Source: Lachnospira sp. (GTDB lineage: Bacteria > Bacillota > Clostridia > Lachnospirales > Lachnospiraceae). From it: a DNA stretch of 64,000 nt. The position numbers and the translations under genes are program-made. The notes beneath the pieces were generated by a model. The model saw only the letters and a program-made list of their open reading frames with translations, was not told the DNA's origin and did no database searches. Where the stretch lies: NCBI GenBank assembly GCA_017621205.1, contig JAGATQ010000037.1, positions 124,001 to 188,000 on the forward strand, in the 5' to 3' direction. This document shows positions 53,156-61,003 of the stretch, piece by piece (the first letter of the stretch is position 1; every line of letters starts with the position of its first letter).

Positions 53156-53413
53156 ATGTCAGATTTAACAGCTATGATGAATATCGGTAGGGAAATGGCT
53201 CAAAAACTATATTCGGTTGGAATCAACTCATCGGAGGAGTTGATTCATTTAGGGGCAAAACAGGCATTTCTGCAACTAAAACAGGTATATCCCAATGTTT
53301 GTCTGGTGCATTTATATGCATTAGAGGGTGCAATTTGTAATATTGAGTTTAATTGTCTTCCGGAAGAAAAGAAAATGGAATTAAAAGAATTTAGTGATTT
53401 TCTTAAAAATTAG
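53156..53413 (+). CDS. TfoX C-terminal-domain protein
   Basis: The 85-residue protein is a single TfoX_C domain: MMNIGREMAQKLYSVGINSS, ELIHLGAKQAFLQLK and LYALEGAICNIEF. The N-terminal domain of full TfoX is missing, as often in Firmicutes. The domain belongs to the helix-hairpin-helix group; a role in competence is known only for the full protein of proteobacteria. GAGGAGGAG site before the ATG. Confidence 0.85.
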   Translation: MSDLTAMMNIGREMAQKLYSVGINSSEELIHLGAKQAFLQLKQVYPNVCLVHLYALEGAICNIEFNCLPEEKKMELKEFSDFLKN

Positions 53414-53738
53414 TATCTTTGTAAATAAAAAACATTAGAAACATCCGTAGCTTCCAAAGCTTTACATAAAGGTGATAATAAGACGTAAAAGGTTTACACA
53501 AGGAAGTTTTACTGATATAATCAATTTCACTACACGAGTGAAAGGGCTGATTTGAGTGAAACCAATGCCTTCTATGGAATGTGTGGCGAAAAAGTTTTTG
53601 AAACTTCCTATTGTTCAAAAATATGAAGTGAGTGCATTGACAGTATAAGCATAAGCATTTAAAATCTATATATACATCATACAAAAATCATATCCATCTA
53701 TTATAATGCAATTATTTAGGAAAAAGGAGGTAAAACCA
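53414..53738 (+). other. Intergenic region before the LRR protein gene
   Basis: Apart from the promoter at 53637, I see nothing recognisable in these 325 bp; there is no coding sequence or strong hairpin. Confidence 0.4.
53637..53665 (+). promoter_or_regulatory. Promoter of the LRR protein gene
   Basis: TTGACA (53637-53642), a 17-bp spacer and TAAAAT (53660-53665). Confidence 0.75.
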
Positions 53739-55652
53739 ATGAAGAAATTGAAAAGATTAAATGCGTTTCTGCTGGCTGTGGTATTGCTGGTATGTACGGT
53801 AGCTGCACCAAATCAAGTGCAAGCCAAGAGCAAAAAAGTGAAGCTTAACAAGACGTCAGTTACTTTGACAGTGGGGAAATCAACAACGTTAAAGCTGAAA
53901 AATGCACCAAAGGGCAAGAAGATTACATGGAGCAGCAATCAAAAGAAGGTAGCTGTTGTTTCTAAAAAGGGCAAGGTAACCGCAAAGAAGGCGGGTACAG
54001 CAAAGATTACTGCCAAAGTGGGCAAAAAGAAATATACCTGCAAGGTTATTGTAAAAAATAAAAAAGTGACAACAGAGACGCCAAGGCCACAGGAGACAAC
54101 AACAGAAACACCAAGGCAACAGGTGACAACAACAGAGGCACCAAAGCAACAGGTGACAACAACAGAAGCACCAACTACAGAAGAGGTAACCACAGAAGAG
54201 ACAACTACAGAAGAGGTAACCACAGAAGAGACAACCACAGAAGAGACAACTACAGAAGAGGTAACCACAGAGGAGACAACCACAGAAGAGACAACCACAG
54301 AAGAGACAACTACAGAGGAGACAACCACAGAAGAGACAACCACAGAGGAGCCGGCAACAGAGAAGAATGCTTTGGATGTGGCAGTTTTGAAAAAAATAAT
54401 TACGGAGAATGACTTGGGAGAGAGTTATTCTAATTTAGATAATGCTGAAATATACACTTGGGATGAGAATGGACGATTGACGGGCTTGAATTATTCTAAT
54501 GCCGGGTTAAGTAGTCTGGATGTGAGCAGATGTACGGAATTGACGAGGTTGAATGTGAGTAGATGTACGGAATTGACGAGGTTGGATTGTTGGAATAATC
54601 AGCTAAGTAATCTGGATGTGAGTGGATGTACGGAATTGACAAATTTGAATTGTAGTGATAATCAGCTAAGCAGTCTGGATGTGAGCGAATGTACGGCATT
54701 GACGAATTTGAATTGTAGTGGTAATCAGCTAAGCAGTCTGGATGTGAACGAATGTACGGCATTGTTTAAATTGGATTGTTGTAGTAATAATCAGCTAAGC
54801 AGTCTGGATGTGAGCGGATGTACAGAATTGTATACCTTGAGCTGTGAAAATAATAATCAGCTAAGCAGTCTGAAAGTGAGCGGATGTACGGCATTGGAGG
54901 AGTTGAAATGTGAAAAGAATCAGCTAAGCAGTTTGGATGTGAGCGAATGTACGGCATTGAAGGTCTTGTCTTGTGATGATAATCAGCTAAGTAATCTGGA
55001 TGTGAGTGGATGTACGGCATTGGAGAGCTTGTATTGTATGAATAATCAGCTAACCAGTCTGGATGTGAGCAGTTGTATGGCGTTGACGAACTTGTATTGT
55101 ATGAATAATCAGCTAACCAGTCTGGATGTGAGCAAATGTACGGCATTGACGAGCTTGGATTGTAGTTGTAATTATGATCAGCTGACCAGTCTGGATGTGA
55201 GCAAATGTACGGCATTGACAAACTTGTCTTGTAGTAATAATCAGCTAACCAGTCTGGATGTGAGCAGTTGTATGGCGTTGACGAGCTTGTCTTGTAGTAA
55301 TAATCAGCTAACCAGTCTGGATGTGAGCAAATGTACGGCGTTGACGAACTTGGATTGTAGTAATAATCAGCTAAGCATATTGGATGTGAGTAAATGTAAG
55401 AAATTGACGAGATTGGATTGTTGTAATAATCAGCTAAGCAAACTGGATGTGAGTGGATGTACGGCATTGACAAACTTGTATTGTAGAGGTAATCAGCTAG
55501 GCAGTCTGGATGTAAGTGGCTGTACGGAATTGACGAGGTTGGATTGTCGTAATAATCAGCTAACTAGTCTGGACGTGACTAATTGTACAAATTTGATGAG
55601 GGTTGGCTTAGAATGTGACAGTACCGTTACAGTCATAGGCTATTCAAATTAA
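53739..55652 (+). CDS. Secreted Ig-like and leucine-rich-repeat protein
   Basis: From the ATG at 53739 (GGAGG upstream) the product is 637 residues. A signal peptide (LNAFLLAVVLLVCTVAAPNQ) is followed by a Big_2-type Ig domain (LNKTSVTLTVGKSTTLKL), a TTEE/TTEEV linker of about 70 residues, and roughly 18-20 LRR units of 21 residues with the pattern LTSLDVSKCTALTNLDCSNN. The DNA units are 63 bp. Such repeats form protein-binding surfaces. No LPXTG or other anchor is seen, so it is released or held by the Ig domain. Confidence 0.88.
   Translation: MKKLKRLNAFLLAVVLLVCTVAAPNQVQAKSKKVKLNKTSVTLTVGKSTTLKLKNAPKGKKITWSSNQKKVAVVSKKGKVTAKKAGTAKITAKVGKKKYTCKVIVKNKKVTTETPRPQETTTETPRQQVTTTEAPKQQVTTTEAPTTEEVTTEETTTEEVTTEETTTEETTTEEVTTEETTTEETTTEETTTEETTTEETTTEEPATEKNALDVAVLKKIITENDLGESYSNLDNAEIYTWDENGRLTGLNYSNAGLSSLDVSRCTELTRLNVSRCTELTRLDCWNNQLSNLDVSGCTELTNLNCSDNQLSSLDVSECTALTNLNCSGNQLSSLDVNECTALFKLDCCSNNQLSSLDVSGCTELYTLSCENNNQLSSLKVSGCTALEELKCEKNQLSSLDVSECTALKVLSCDDNQLSNLDVSGCTALESLYCMNNQLTSLDVSSCMALTNLYCMNNQLTSLDVSKCTALTSLDCSCNYDQLTSLDVSKCTALTNLSCSNNQLTSLDVSSCMALTSLSCSNNQLTSLDVSKCTALTNLDCSNNQLSILDVSKCKKLTRLDCCNNQLSKLDVSGCTALTNLYCRGNQLGSLDVSGCTELTRLDCRNNQLTSLDVTNCTNLMRVGLECDSTVTVIGYSN
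54160..54355 (+). repeat. Tandem 15-bp repeats coding the TTEE linker
   Basis: About 12 copies of acaaccacagaagag with small variants, in frame with the LRR gene. Easily varied in length by slippage. Confidence 0.85.
54500..55600 (+). repeat. Tandem 63-bp LRR-coding repeats
   Basis: Recurring core aatcagctaaccagtctgga across about 18-20 units, with local length variants (units containing two extra codons at 54783 and 55165). It is not a CRISPR array because there are no unrelated spacers and the frame is continuous. Confidence 0.9.
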
Positions 55653-55696
55653 AATTAATATATTTTTCCTATTAGTATTGTCTATTTAGTATAAAT

Positions 55697-55732
55697 AAGG
55701 GATATTCTAAAATAATGATTAGAATATCCCTT
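55697..55732 (+). terminator. Rho-independent-like terminator of the LRR gene
   Basis: A perfect 14-bp stem AAGGGATATTCTAA with its complement around an 8-base loop, followed by a weak T-rich tail. Confidence 0.75.
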
Positions 55733-56040
55733 GTTCTATTATCGGGTAATCGGAATAGATTTACTCCGTTCTGTAATCTCCCGCTCTGCGATGTTTATGG
55801 TAAAGAGTTTCAATGCGATAAAAGTAAAAATTGAGTTCAAGGCTGACGGAAGGAAAATTTTGGATTTGTTTTATGTATGAAAAAAACGTTTAATCAAAAT
55901 AATGAAGGTGGATGTACCAAAATGGACAGCATATAAGATAGCCTGCAATGGACACAGATATGCCTGGCTTGCTCGCAATGGTTAGGTACAAAAGGCTATA
56001 AGCACAAAGAGACTAACCTCATTTGGACTAGTCTCAATGT
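55733..56040. other. Intergenic region without recognisable genes
   Basis: Contains a small hairpin GAGACTA/TAGTCTC at 56009-56035 and short open stretches that I cannot assign. No gene is supported. Confidence 0.4.
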
Positions 56041-56275
56041 TAGATTACTACACCTGCAAATGTGGAGGGGGACAGTGCGGTTTTGCTTAGAAATGCCATG
56101 TTGTTATATCCATATATAAAAAATGACACCATATCGCATGGAAAGGCGGCAGAAATGCTTGGCATACCCAAAATGGAGCTGATTGAATTATATGGTTCAC
56201 TAGGGATTGCATATCCAGATGACACCGGAGGAAATTATTGCAGACACAAAAAAAGGGGCTGAAAGAATTAGGAAG
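56041..56275 (+). pseudogene. Frameshifted UPF0175-type antitoxin remnant
   Basis: The frame gives VEGDSAVLLRNAMLLYPYIK and then SHGKAAEMLGIPKMELIELY, which is the core of UPF0175 proteins. After GIAYPD the reading frame shifts: the family's usual end (DMTPEEIIADTKKGAERIRK) continues in the next frame. The N-terminus is also missing. It is probably a dead antitoxin copy. Its toxin is absent. Confidence 0.65.
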
Positions 56276-56462
56276 ATGCTTCAGGAACGTAAATGCTGCG
56301 AGATGGCATTTGAGATTTGCCAAGAGAATCAAGCATTTGGGAGATTTTCCTGTTCTTACAAAACTGTAAGTGCTTGGAGGAAGGGGAGGGCAAATGTTGG
56401 AATTTGGGGAGGTTGTGAGGGTAAAGGAGGAAAATTTTCACTGTTATAATCAAATGAAAGTA

Positions 56463-56491
56463 TTGATAAAATCGTACGATTTGTGTATAAT
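56463..56491 (+). promoter_or_regulatory. Promoter with palindromic operator of the toxin-antitoxin pair
   Basis: TTGATA (56463-56468), a 17-bp spacer and TATAAT (56486-56491). The spacer holds a perfect 14-bp palindrome, AAATCGTACGATTT (56469-56482), well placed for the antitoxin to repress its own operon. Confidence 0.8.
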
Positions 56492-56518
56492 AATAGTACA
56501 AGAAGGGATGTGATTATA

Positions 56519-56734
56519 ATGTCAATAACAGCAACAGAATTAAAAAATAATCTTGGAAAATATTTATTATTATCGGCTACTGAAGATATTTATATCACAA
56601 AGAATGGAAAAGTAATTGCTAGACTTACGAATCCATATCAAGATAGAGTTGATATTGCCACCTCTTTATTTGGAATTTTGCCCAAAGATGCCGACTATGA
56701 AGAAGCAAAGGCTGAAAGATTGGAGAGGGTATAA
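56519..56734 (+). CDS. Phd/YefM-type antitoxin
   Basis: From the ATG at 56519 the product is 71 residues: MSITATELKNNLGKYLLLS and ITKNGKVIARLTNP match the DNA-binding fold of Phd/YefM antitoxins; the C-terminal half with PKDADYEEAKAERL would wrap the toxin. The gene abuts the toxin gene. It should neutralise the toxin and bind the palindrome in its promoter. Confidence 0.85.
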   Translation: MSITATELKNNLGKYLLLSATEDIYITKNGKVIARLTNPYQDRVDIATSLFGILPKDADYEEAKAERLERV

Positions 56735-57151
56735 TTGAGAGTATTAATTGATACTAATGTTATTGTAGATGCATTAACTTCAAGAGAACCATGGAATAAA
56801 AGTGCTGAACAGATATTTTTGATGGCAGCTCATAAAAGTGCTGATATGTATATAAGTGCGAGTATGGCAACCGATATATATTATTTGGTAAGGAAATATT
56901 GCCATGATACCGAATTGGCAATGCAGACTATGGAGAAATTATATAATTTATTTGGAATATTGGATGTTACAAAGAAAGATTGTATTCAGGCATTAACATC
57001 TTCTGTTCATGATTATGAAGATGCTGTTGTATGTGAAGTGGCAAAGCGTTCGGGAATGCATTATATTGTTACGCGTAATACTAAGGATTATGTGAACAGT
57101 TATGTTAAAGCTATATTACCAGATGAATTTATTGAACGGATTTCAGACTGA
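56735..57151 (+). CDS. PIN-domain toxin (VapC-like)
   Basis: The 138-residue product starts at a TTG directly after the antitoxin stop. The PIN motifs are MRVLIDTNVIVDAL (first Asp), an acidic residue in YISASMATDIYYL, and DYEDAVVCEVAKRSG with TRNTKDY at the end. VapC toxins are Mg-dependent RNases that cut specific tRNAs or rRNA. A GGAGAGGG site precedes the start. Confidence 0.88.
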   Translation: MRVLIDTNVIVDALTSREPWNKSAEQIFLMAAHKSADMYISASMATDIYYLVRKYCHDTELAMQTMEKLYNLFGILDVTKKDCIQALTSSVHDYEDAVVCEVAKRSGMHYIVTRNTKDYVNSYVKAILPDEFIERISD

Positions 57152-57395
57152 TTTTGACATCAACGCAAAAAACACATATAAACTATCTGATAGGAATCCC
57201 TATAACAATGAAAATCAAGCATTTCTTAGATACAAAAAACCCCTAATATAAATGAATATTTACAAAGATACTTCAACCTTCTGAACCTTACAAAACTGTC
57301 ACCTTACCTTAGGGAAATGTAAGCCAAATCTATGGCAAAGCATTTCCCTTTCCTGTATATTGATAAACAAATAGCAAAGAAAAGAGGAATGAACG
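57152..57395 (+). promoter_or_regulatory. Leader region of the BceAB-like transporter operon
   Basis: Holds TTACAAAACTGTCA (57288-57301), with repeated ACCTT units on both sides, similar in layout to response-regulator boxes before antimicrobial-peptide transporters, and a hairpin AGGGAAATG/CATTTCCCT (57311-57349) in the likely mRNA leader. No kinase or regulator is encoded beside it. Confidence 0.4.
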
Positions 57396-58163
57396 ATGAA
57401 AATGTTGGAGGTAAATAATGTAAAAAAGATTTATACTACCCGTTTTGGTGGTAATCAGGTACAGGCATTAAGCAATGTATCCTTCGAGGTAGAACAGGGT
57501 GAGTATGTGGCGATTATGGGGGAAAGTGGTTCTGGCAAAACGACGCTGCTGAATATATTAGCATCACTGGATAAGCCTACCAGTGGCACGGTCATATTAA
57601 ATGGAACAACCCTTTCCGGGATAAAGGAAAAACAACTGGCTGCCTTTCGCCGGGAGCATCTGGGATTTGTGTTTCAAGACTTTAATCTTTTGGATACCTT
57701 CTCCCTAAAGGATAATATATTTCTTCCGTTGGTACTGGCAGGAGAAAGCTTTTCCCAAATGCAGAAAAAGCTGGAGCCGATTGCCGAATTATTGCAAATA
57801 ACAGATGTTTTGGATAAATATCCCTATGAAGTATCCGGCGGGCAGAAGCAGCGTGCAGCAGTGGCACGGGCATTGATTGCAAATCCGGAGCTTATATTGG
57901 CAGATGAGCCAACAGGAGCGTTAGATTCAAGGGCGGCGGACAATTTGCTTACGTTGTTTGAAAAAATAAACGATAGAGGACAGACAATCTTGATGGTAAC
58001 CCATTCCGTAAAGGCGGCAAGTCAGGCAAAACGGGTGTTGTTTATTAAGGATGGGGCAGTGTATCATCAGATTTACCGTGGCATTATGACGAAGGAGCAG
58101 ATGTTTGGAAAGATTTCTGATACACTGACAACAATTGCGACAGGTGGTGAGCAGCATGAATAA
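57396..58163 (+). CDS. ABC transporter ATP-binding protein (BceA-like)
   Basis: The 255-residue protein has Walker A GESGSGKTTLLNILAS, the signature VSGGQKQRAAVARAL, Walker B LILADEPTGALDS and switch His in MVTHSV. The form and the partner (one ten-helix FtsX permease with a large extracellular loop) match Bce-type peptide resistance and sensing transporters. The end overlaps the permease start by 8 bp. Confidence 0.93.
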   Translation: MKMLEVNNVKKIYTTRFGGNQVQALSNVSFEVEQGEYVAIMGESGSGKTTLLNILASLDKPTSGTVILNGTTLSGIKEKQLAAFRREHLGFVFQDFNLLDTFSLKDNIFLPLVLAGESFSQMQKKLEPIAELLQITDVLDKYPYEVSGGQKQRAAVARALIANPELILADEPTGALDSRAADNLLTLFEKINDRGQTILMVTHSVKAASQAKRVLFIKDGAVYHQIYRGIMTKEQMFGKISDTLTTIATGGEQHE

Positions 58164-60114
58164 TAAGCATTTTTACTTATCCCTTGCAGGCAGGAATATT
58201 AAGAAAAATAGTAAGTTTTATGTTCCCTATCTGCTTACCTTTGTTGCGACAGTGGCAATGTTTTATATGATTCATGCCATCAGTGTGAATAAGCATCTTC
58301 CGGGAGGAGGAAGCATGGTTCAGATGATGGGCTTTGGTGTTGGTATTATTAGCATATTCTCAGTTGTATTTTTATTTTACACCAATAGCTTTCTGATTAA
58401 GAGGAGAAAAAAGGAATTTGGTCTGTATCATATTCTCGGAATGGAGAAAAAGCATATTGCGAAGGTATTGTTTTGTGAGAATCTGATTGTATCAGGAATA
58501 GGGATTATAGTTGGATGTGGAATGGGAGTTTTATTTCAGAAGCTGATTATGATGCTGCTTTTAAGAATTGCCAAATGGGAATCCTCCATTCCCTTTGAGA
58601 TTTCGCAGGAATCCCTTATAAAGGCAGTGATTTTATTTGCTGGTATTTTTCTGTTGACCTTTATCAACAATGTAATACAGCTTGCCAAAACGAAAACGGT
58701 GGATTTATTGCAGGGAGAGCATTTTGGAGAGCGTGAGCCGAAAACGAAATGGTTTATGGCACTGCTTGGTATTGCAGGAATGGGTATTGGTTATTATATT
58801 GCTTTGACAGTGGATAATCCATTAGATGCCTTAGCTAGCTTTTTTATTGCCGTTTTACTGGTTATTGCAGGAACCTATTTTTTGTTTATTGCCGGAAGTA
58901 TTGTGATATTAAAGCTCTTGCGTTCCAATCGGACATTTTATTATAAGACCAATCATTTTACTTCTGTTTCCGGTATGCTGTACCGGATGAAGCAGAATGC
59001 GGCGGGCTTAGCGACGATATGCATTCTTTCTACTATGGTGCTGGTTACGGTTTCTACAACGGTATGCCTCTATGTAGGTGTAGAGGATGCTATAAGAACC
59101 AGATATCCTTATGATTTGGGATTGACGAGAAGAGCTGTGCCGGCTGATTTTGACAGTAGTAGTCTGGAGCAGGAGGCAAAACAAAGAATAGAAAAAAATT
59201 GTGAAATTACAAATTGTGTAGACTATAAAGCACTTACATTTGCAGTTCATTTTCAGGATGGTAGTTTTGATTATTTAGGCAGCCATAATTATCTGAGCGG
59301 TGGTGCAGACCATGGAATAATGGTGTTTACAGCAGAGGAATATGAAAAGGTTACCGGGGAAACAGCCAATCTGAAGGAAAATGAGATTTATGTTTATGAT
59401 ACGGGAGAAAAGATGCCAAAGAAACCCCATATTTTTTCGGAACAATATGTGGTAAAAAAATATATAAAGAAATTCAGTTCGGTGGAGATGGGAACATCTA
59501 TAATTTCTAATGTACATTATATTGTTGTAGCAGATGATAAGGTGATGGAGAATATATATGAGCAGCAAAAAGCGGTATATAAAGATAATGCATCGGATAT
59601 TGATTATTATCTGGATATAGATGTAAAGGGAGGTGACGAACAACAGATTCAGGCGGCAAAGGAATTAAGGAAGCTTGAACATGTTGAGGTGGAAGGAAGA
59701 GCAGAAAACAGAAAAGATTTCTCGGCATTTTATGGTGGTTTCTTATTTCTGGGACTGTTTTTAGGAATCGTATTCATAATAGCGGCAACATTAATTATCT
59801 ATTACAAGCAGATTTCAGAAGGCTATGATGATAAAACCCGGTTTGAAATTATGCAGAAGGTAGGGATGAGTAAAAGAGAGGTGAAAGCATCCATTAAGAG
59901 TCAGGTTTTACTGGTATTTTTCCTTCCTCTAATTGTAGCGGTCATCCATGTATGTGTGGCATTTCCAATGGTAAAAAAGCTTTTGGGAGTATTGAACCTC
60001 TCTAATACAGACCCATTTTTCTGGTGCCTGTTAGGAACAGTGGCAGTCTTTGCTATTCTTTATGTAGCAGTGTATTCTGTTACCTCTAGGATTTATTATA
60101 ATATTGTTGAATAA
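58156..60114 (+). CDS. FtsX-type permease (BceB-like)
   Basis: From the ATG at 58156 the product is 652 residues with about ten membrane helices and one large extracellular loop of about 210 residues between helices 7 and 8, the BceB plan. IIRKNSKFYVPYLL-like start and the final LYVAVYSVTSRIYYNIVE fit. It would bind and remove a peptide such as bacitracin or a lantibiotic. The cognate two-component system is not nearby. Confidence 0.9.
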   Translation: MNNKHFYLSLAGRNIKKNSKFYVPYLLTFVATVAMFYMIHAISVNKHLPGGGSMVQMMGFGVGIISIFSVVFLFYTNSFLIKRRKKEFGLYHILGMEKKHIAKVLFCENLIVSGIGIIVGCGMGVLFQKLIMMLLLRIAKWESSIPFEISQESLIKAVILFAGIFLLTFINNVIQLAKTKTVDLLQGEHFGEREPKTKWFMALLGIAGMGIGYYIALTVDNPLDALASFFIAVLLVIAGTYFLFIAGSIVILKLLRSNRTFYYKTNHFTSVSGMLYRMKQNAAGLATICILSTMVLVTVSTTVCLYVGVEDAIRTRYPYDLGLTRRAVPADFDSSSLEQEAKQRIEKNCEITNCVDYKALTFAVHFQDGSFDYLGSHNYLSGGADHGIMVFTAEEYEKVTGETANLKENEIYVYDTGEKMPKKPHIFSEQYVVKKYIKKFSSVEMGTSIISNVHYIVVADDKVMENIYEQQKAVYKDNASDIDYYLDIDVKGGDEQQIQAAKELRKLEHVEVEGRAENRKDFSAFYGGFLFLGLFLGIVFIIAATLIIYYKQISEGYDDKTRFEIMQKVGMSKREVKASIKSQVLLVFFLPLIVAVIHVCVAFPMVKKLLGVLNLSNTDPFFWCLLGTVAVFAILYVAVYSVTSRIYYNIVE

Positions 60115-60189
60115 TCGCAGAAATTATATATATGCAACGGAAAATAGCATAATAATATTCTAATGTATATAGTTGTTGCTAGTGTAATT

Positions 60190-60232
60190 CCACCTTCTCC
60201 ATTATGATTGTATCATAAAAAAAGGAAGGTGG
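60190..60232 (+). promoter_or_regulatory. Leader hairpin that covers a ribosome site
   Basis: CCACCTTC (60190-60197) pairs with GAAGGTGG (60225-60232), enclosing a second hairpin TTATGAT/ATCATAA (60202-60218). The right arm contains the GGAAGGTGG ribosome site of the gene at 60240, so the fold could limit its translation. Confidence 0.5.
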
Positions 60233-60239
60233 TTTTGCT

Positions 60240-61001
60240 ATGAGCAGACAAACAGTTATATCGGCAAAGCATTTGAAAAAATCTTTTGGCGAAAAAGAAA
60301 ATATCCAGACTATTTATTCGGATTTGAACATTGATATTTATAAAGGGGATTTTACGGTGATTATGGGTTCGTCAGGAGCAGGGAAATCTACCTTAATGTA
60401 TTCACTGTCTGGGATGGATAAACCAGATGGTGGACAAATTGATTTCGATGGTACAGATATCACAAAGTTAAATAGTGACAAATTGGCAGTTTTCAGACGA
60501 AGTCAGTGCGGATTTGTATTTCAGCAGATATATCTGATTGATAAAATGAGCCTCATGGATAATGTGATTGCAGCAGGGGTGCTTACAAGCAGGAACAAAG
60601 AGGACATCAAAAATCGTGCAAGAAAGCTTTTTTCTTTAGTAAATATTCCGGAAACAACATGGAAGAAAACCCCCTCACAGATTTCCGGCGGTGAAGCACA
60701 AAGAGCAGGCATTGTAAGAGCAGTCATCAACCAACCCAATGTACTTTTTGCGGATGAGCCGACGGGGGCATTGAACTCTGCAAATGGAATGGCAGTTCTT
60801 AATGTATTTAGTTCGCTTCACGGGAATGGGCAGAGCATTGTTATGGTTACACATGACAAAAAATCAGCTTTACGAGGCAACCGCATTCTTTACATTAAAG
60901 ATGGTGAAATTTTTGGTGAGTGTAATTTGGGGAAATTTGACCCGGATAACACCGAAAGAACAGAAATATTTGAAAAATTCATTTCTGAAATGGGGTGGTA
61001 G
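60240..61001 (+). CDS. ABC transporter ATP-binding protein (MacB/LolD type)
   Basis: The 253-residue protein has Walker A GSSGAGKSTLMYSLSG, signature ISGGEAQRAGIVRAV, Walker B VLFADEPTGALNS and switch His in MVTHDK. The C-terminal tail (ISEMGW) resembles that of the ATPase at 42547, so these two belong to one subfamily. Its ribosome site may be held in a hairpin. Followed by an FtsX permease and an XRE gene. Confidence 0.93.
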   Translation: MSRQTVISAKHLKKSFGEKENIQTIYSDLNIDIYKGDFTVIMGSSGAGKSTLMYSLSGMDKPDGGQIDFDGTDITKLNSDKLAVFRRSQCGFVFQQIYLIDKMSLMDNVIAAGVLTSRNKEDIKNRARKLFSLVNIPETTWKKTPSQISGGEAQRAGIVRAVINQPNVLFADEPTGALNSANGMAVLNVFSSLHGNGQSIVMVTHDKKSALRGNRILYIKDGEIFGECNLGKFDPDNTERTEIFEKFISEMGW

Positions 61002-61003
61002 GC

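Noticed and set aside
53889-55473. Long open frames on the minus strand opposite the LRR gene
   Set aside because: They are repetitive mirror translations of the repeat DNA (for example runs of SSVVV and YIRSHPDCLADY) without ribosome sites.
54500-55600. Regular 63-bp repeats that could suggest a CRISPR array
   Set aside because: The units are contiguous, in one open frame, and code for LRR; there are no unique spacers.
55733-56040. Short open stretches that could be remnants of an intron-encoded protein or transposase
   Set aside because: The peptides (for example WTAYKIACNGHRYAWLARNG) did not match any family motif I could defend.
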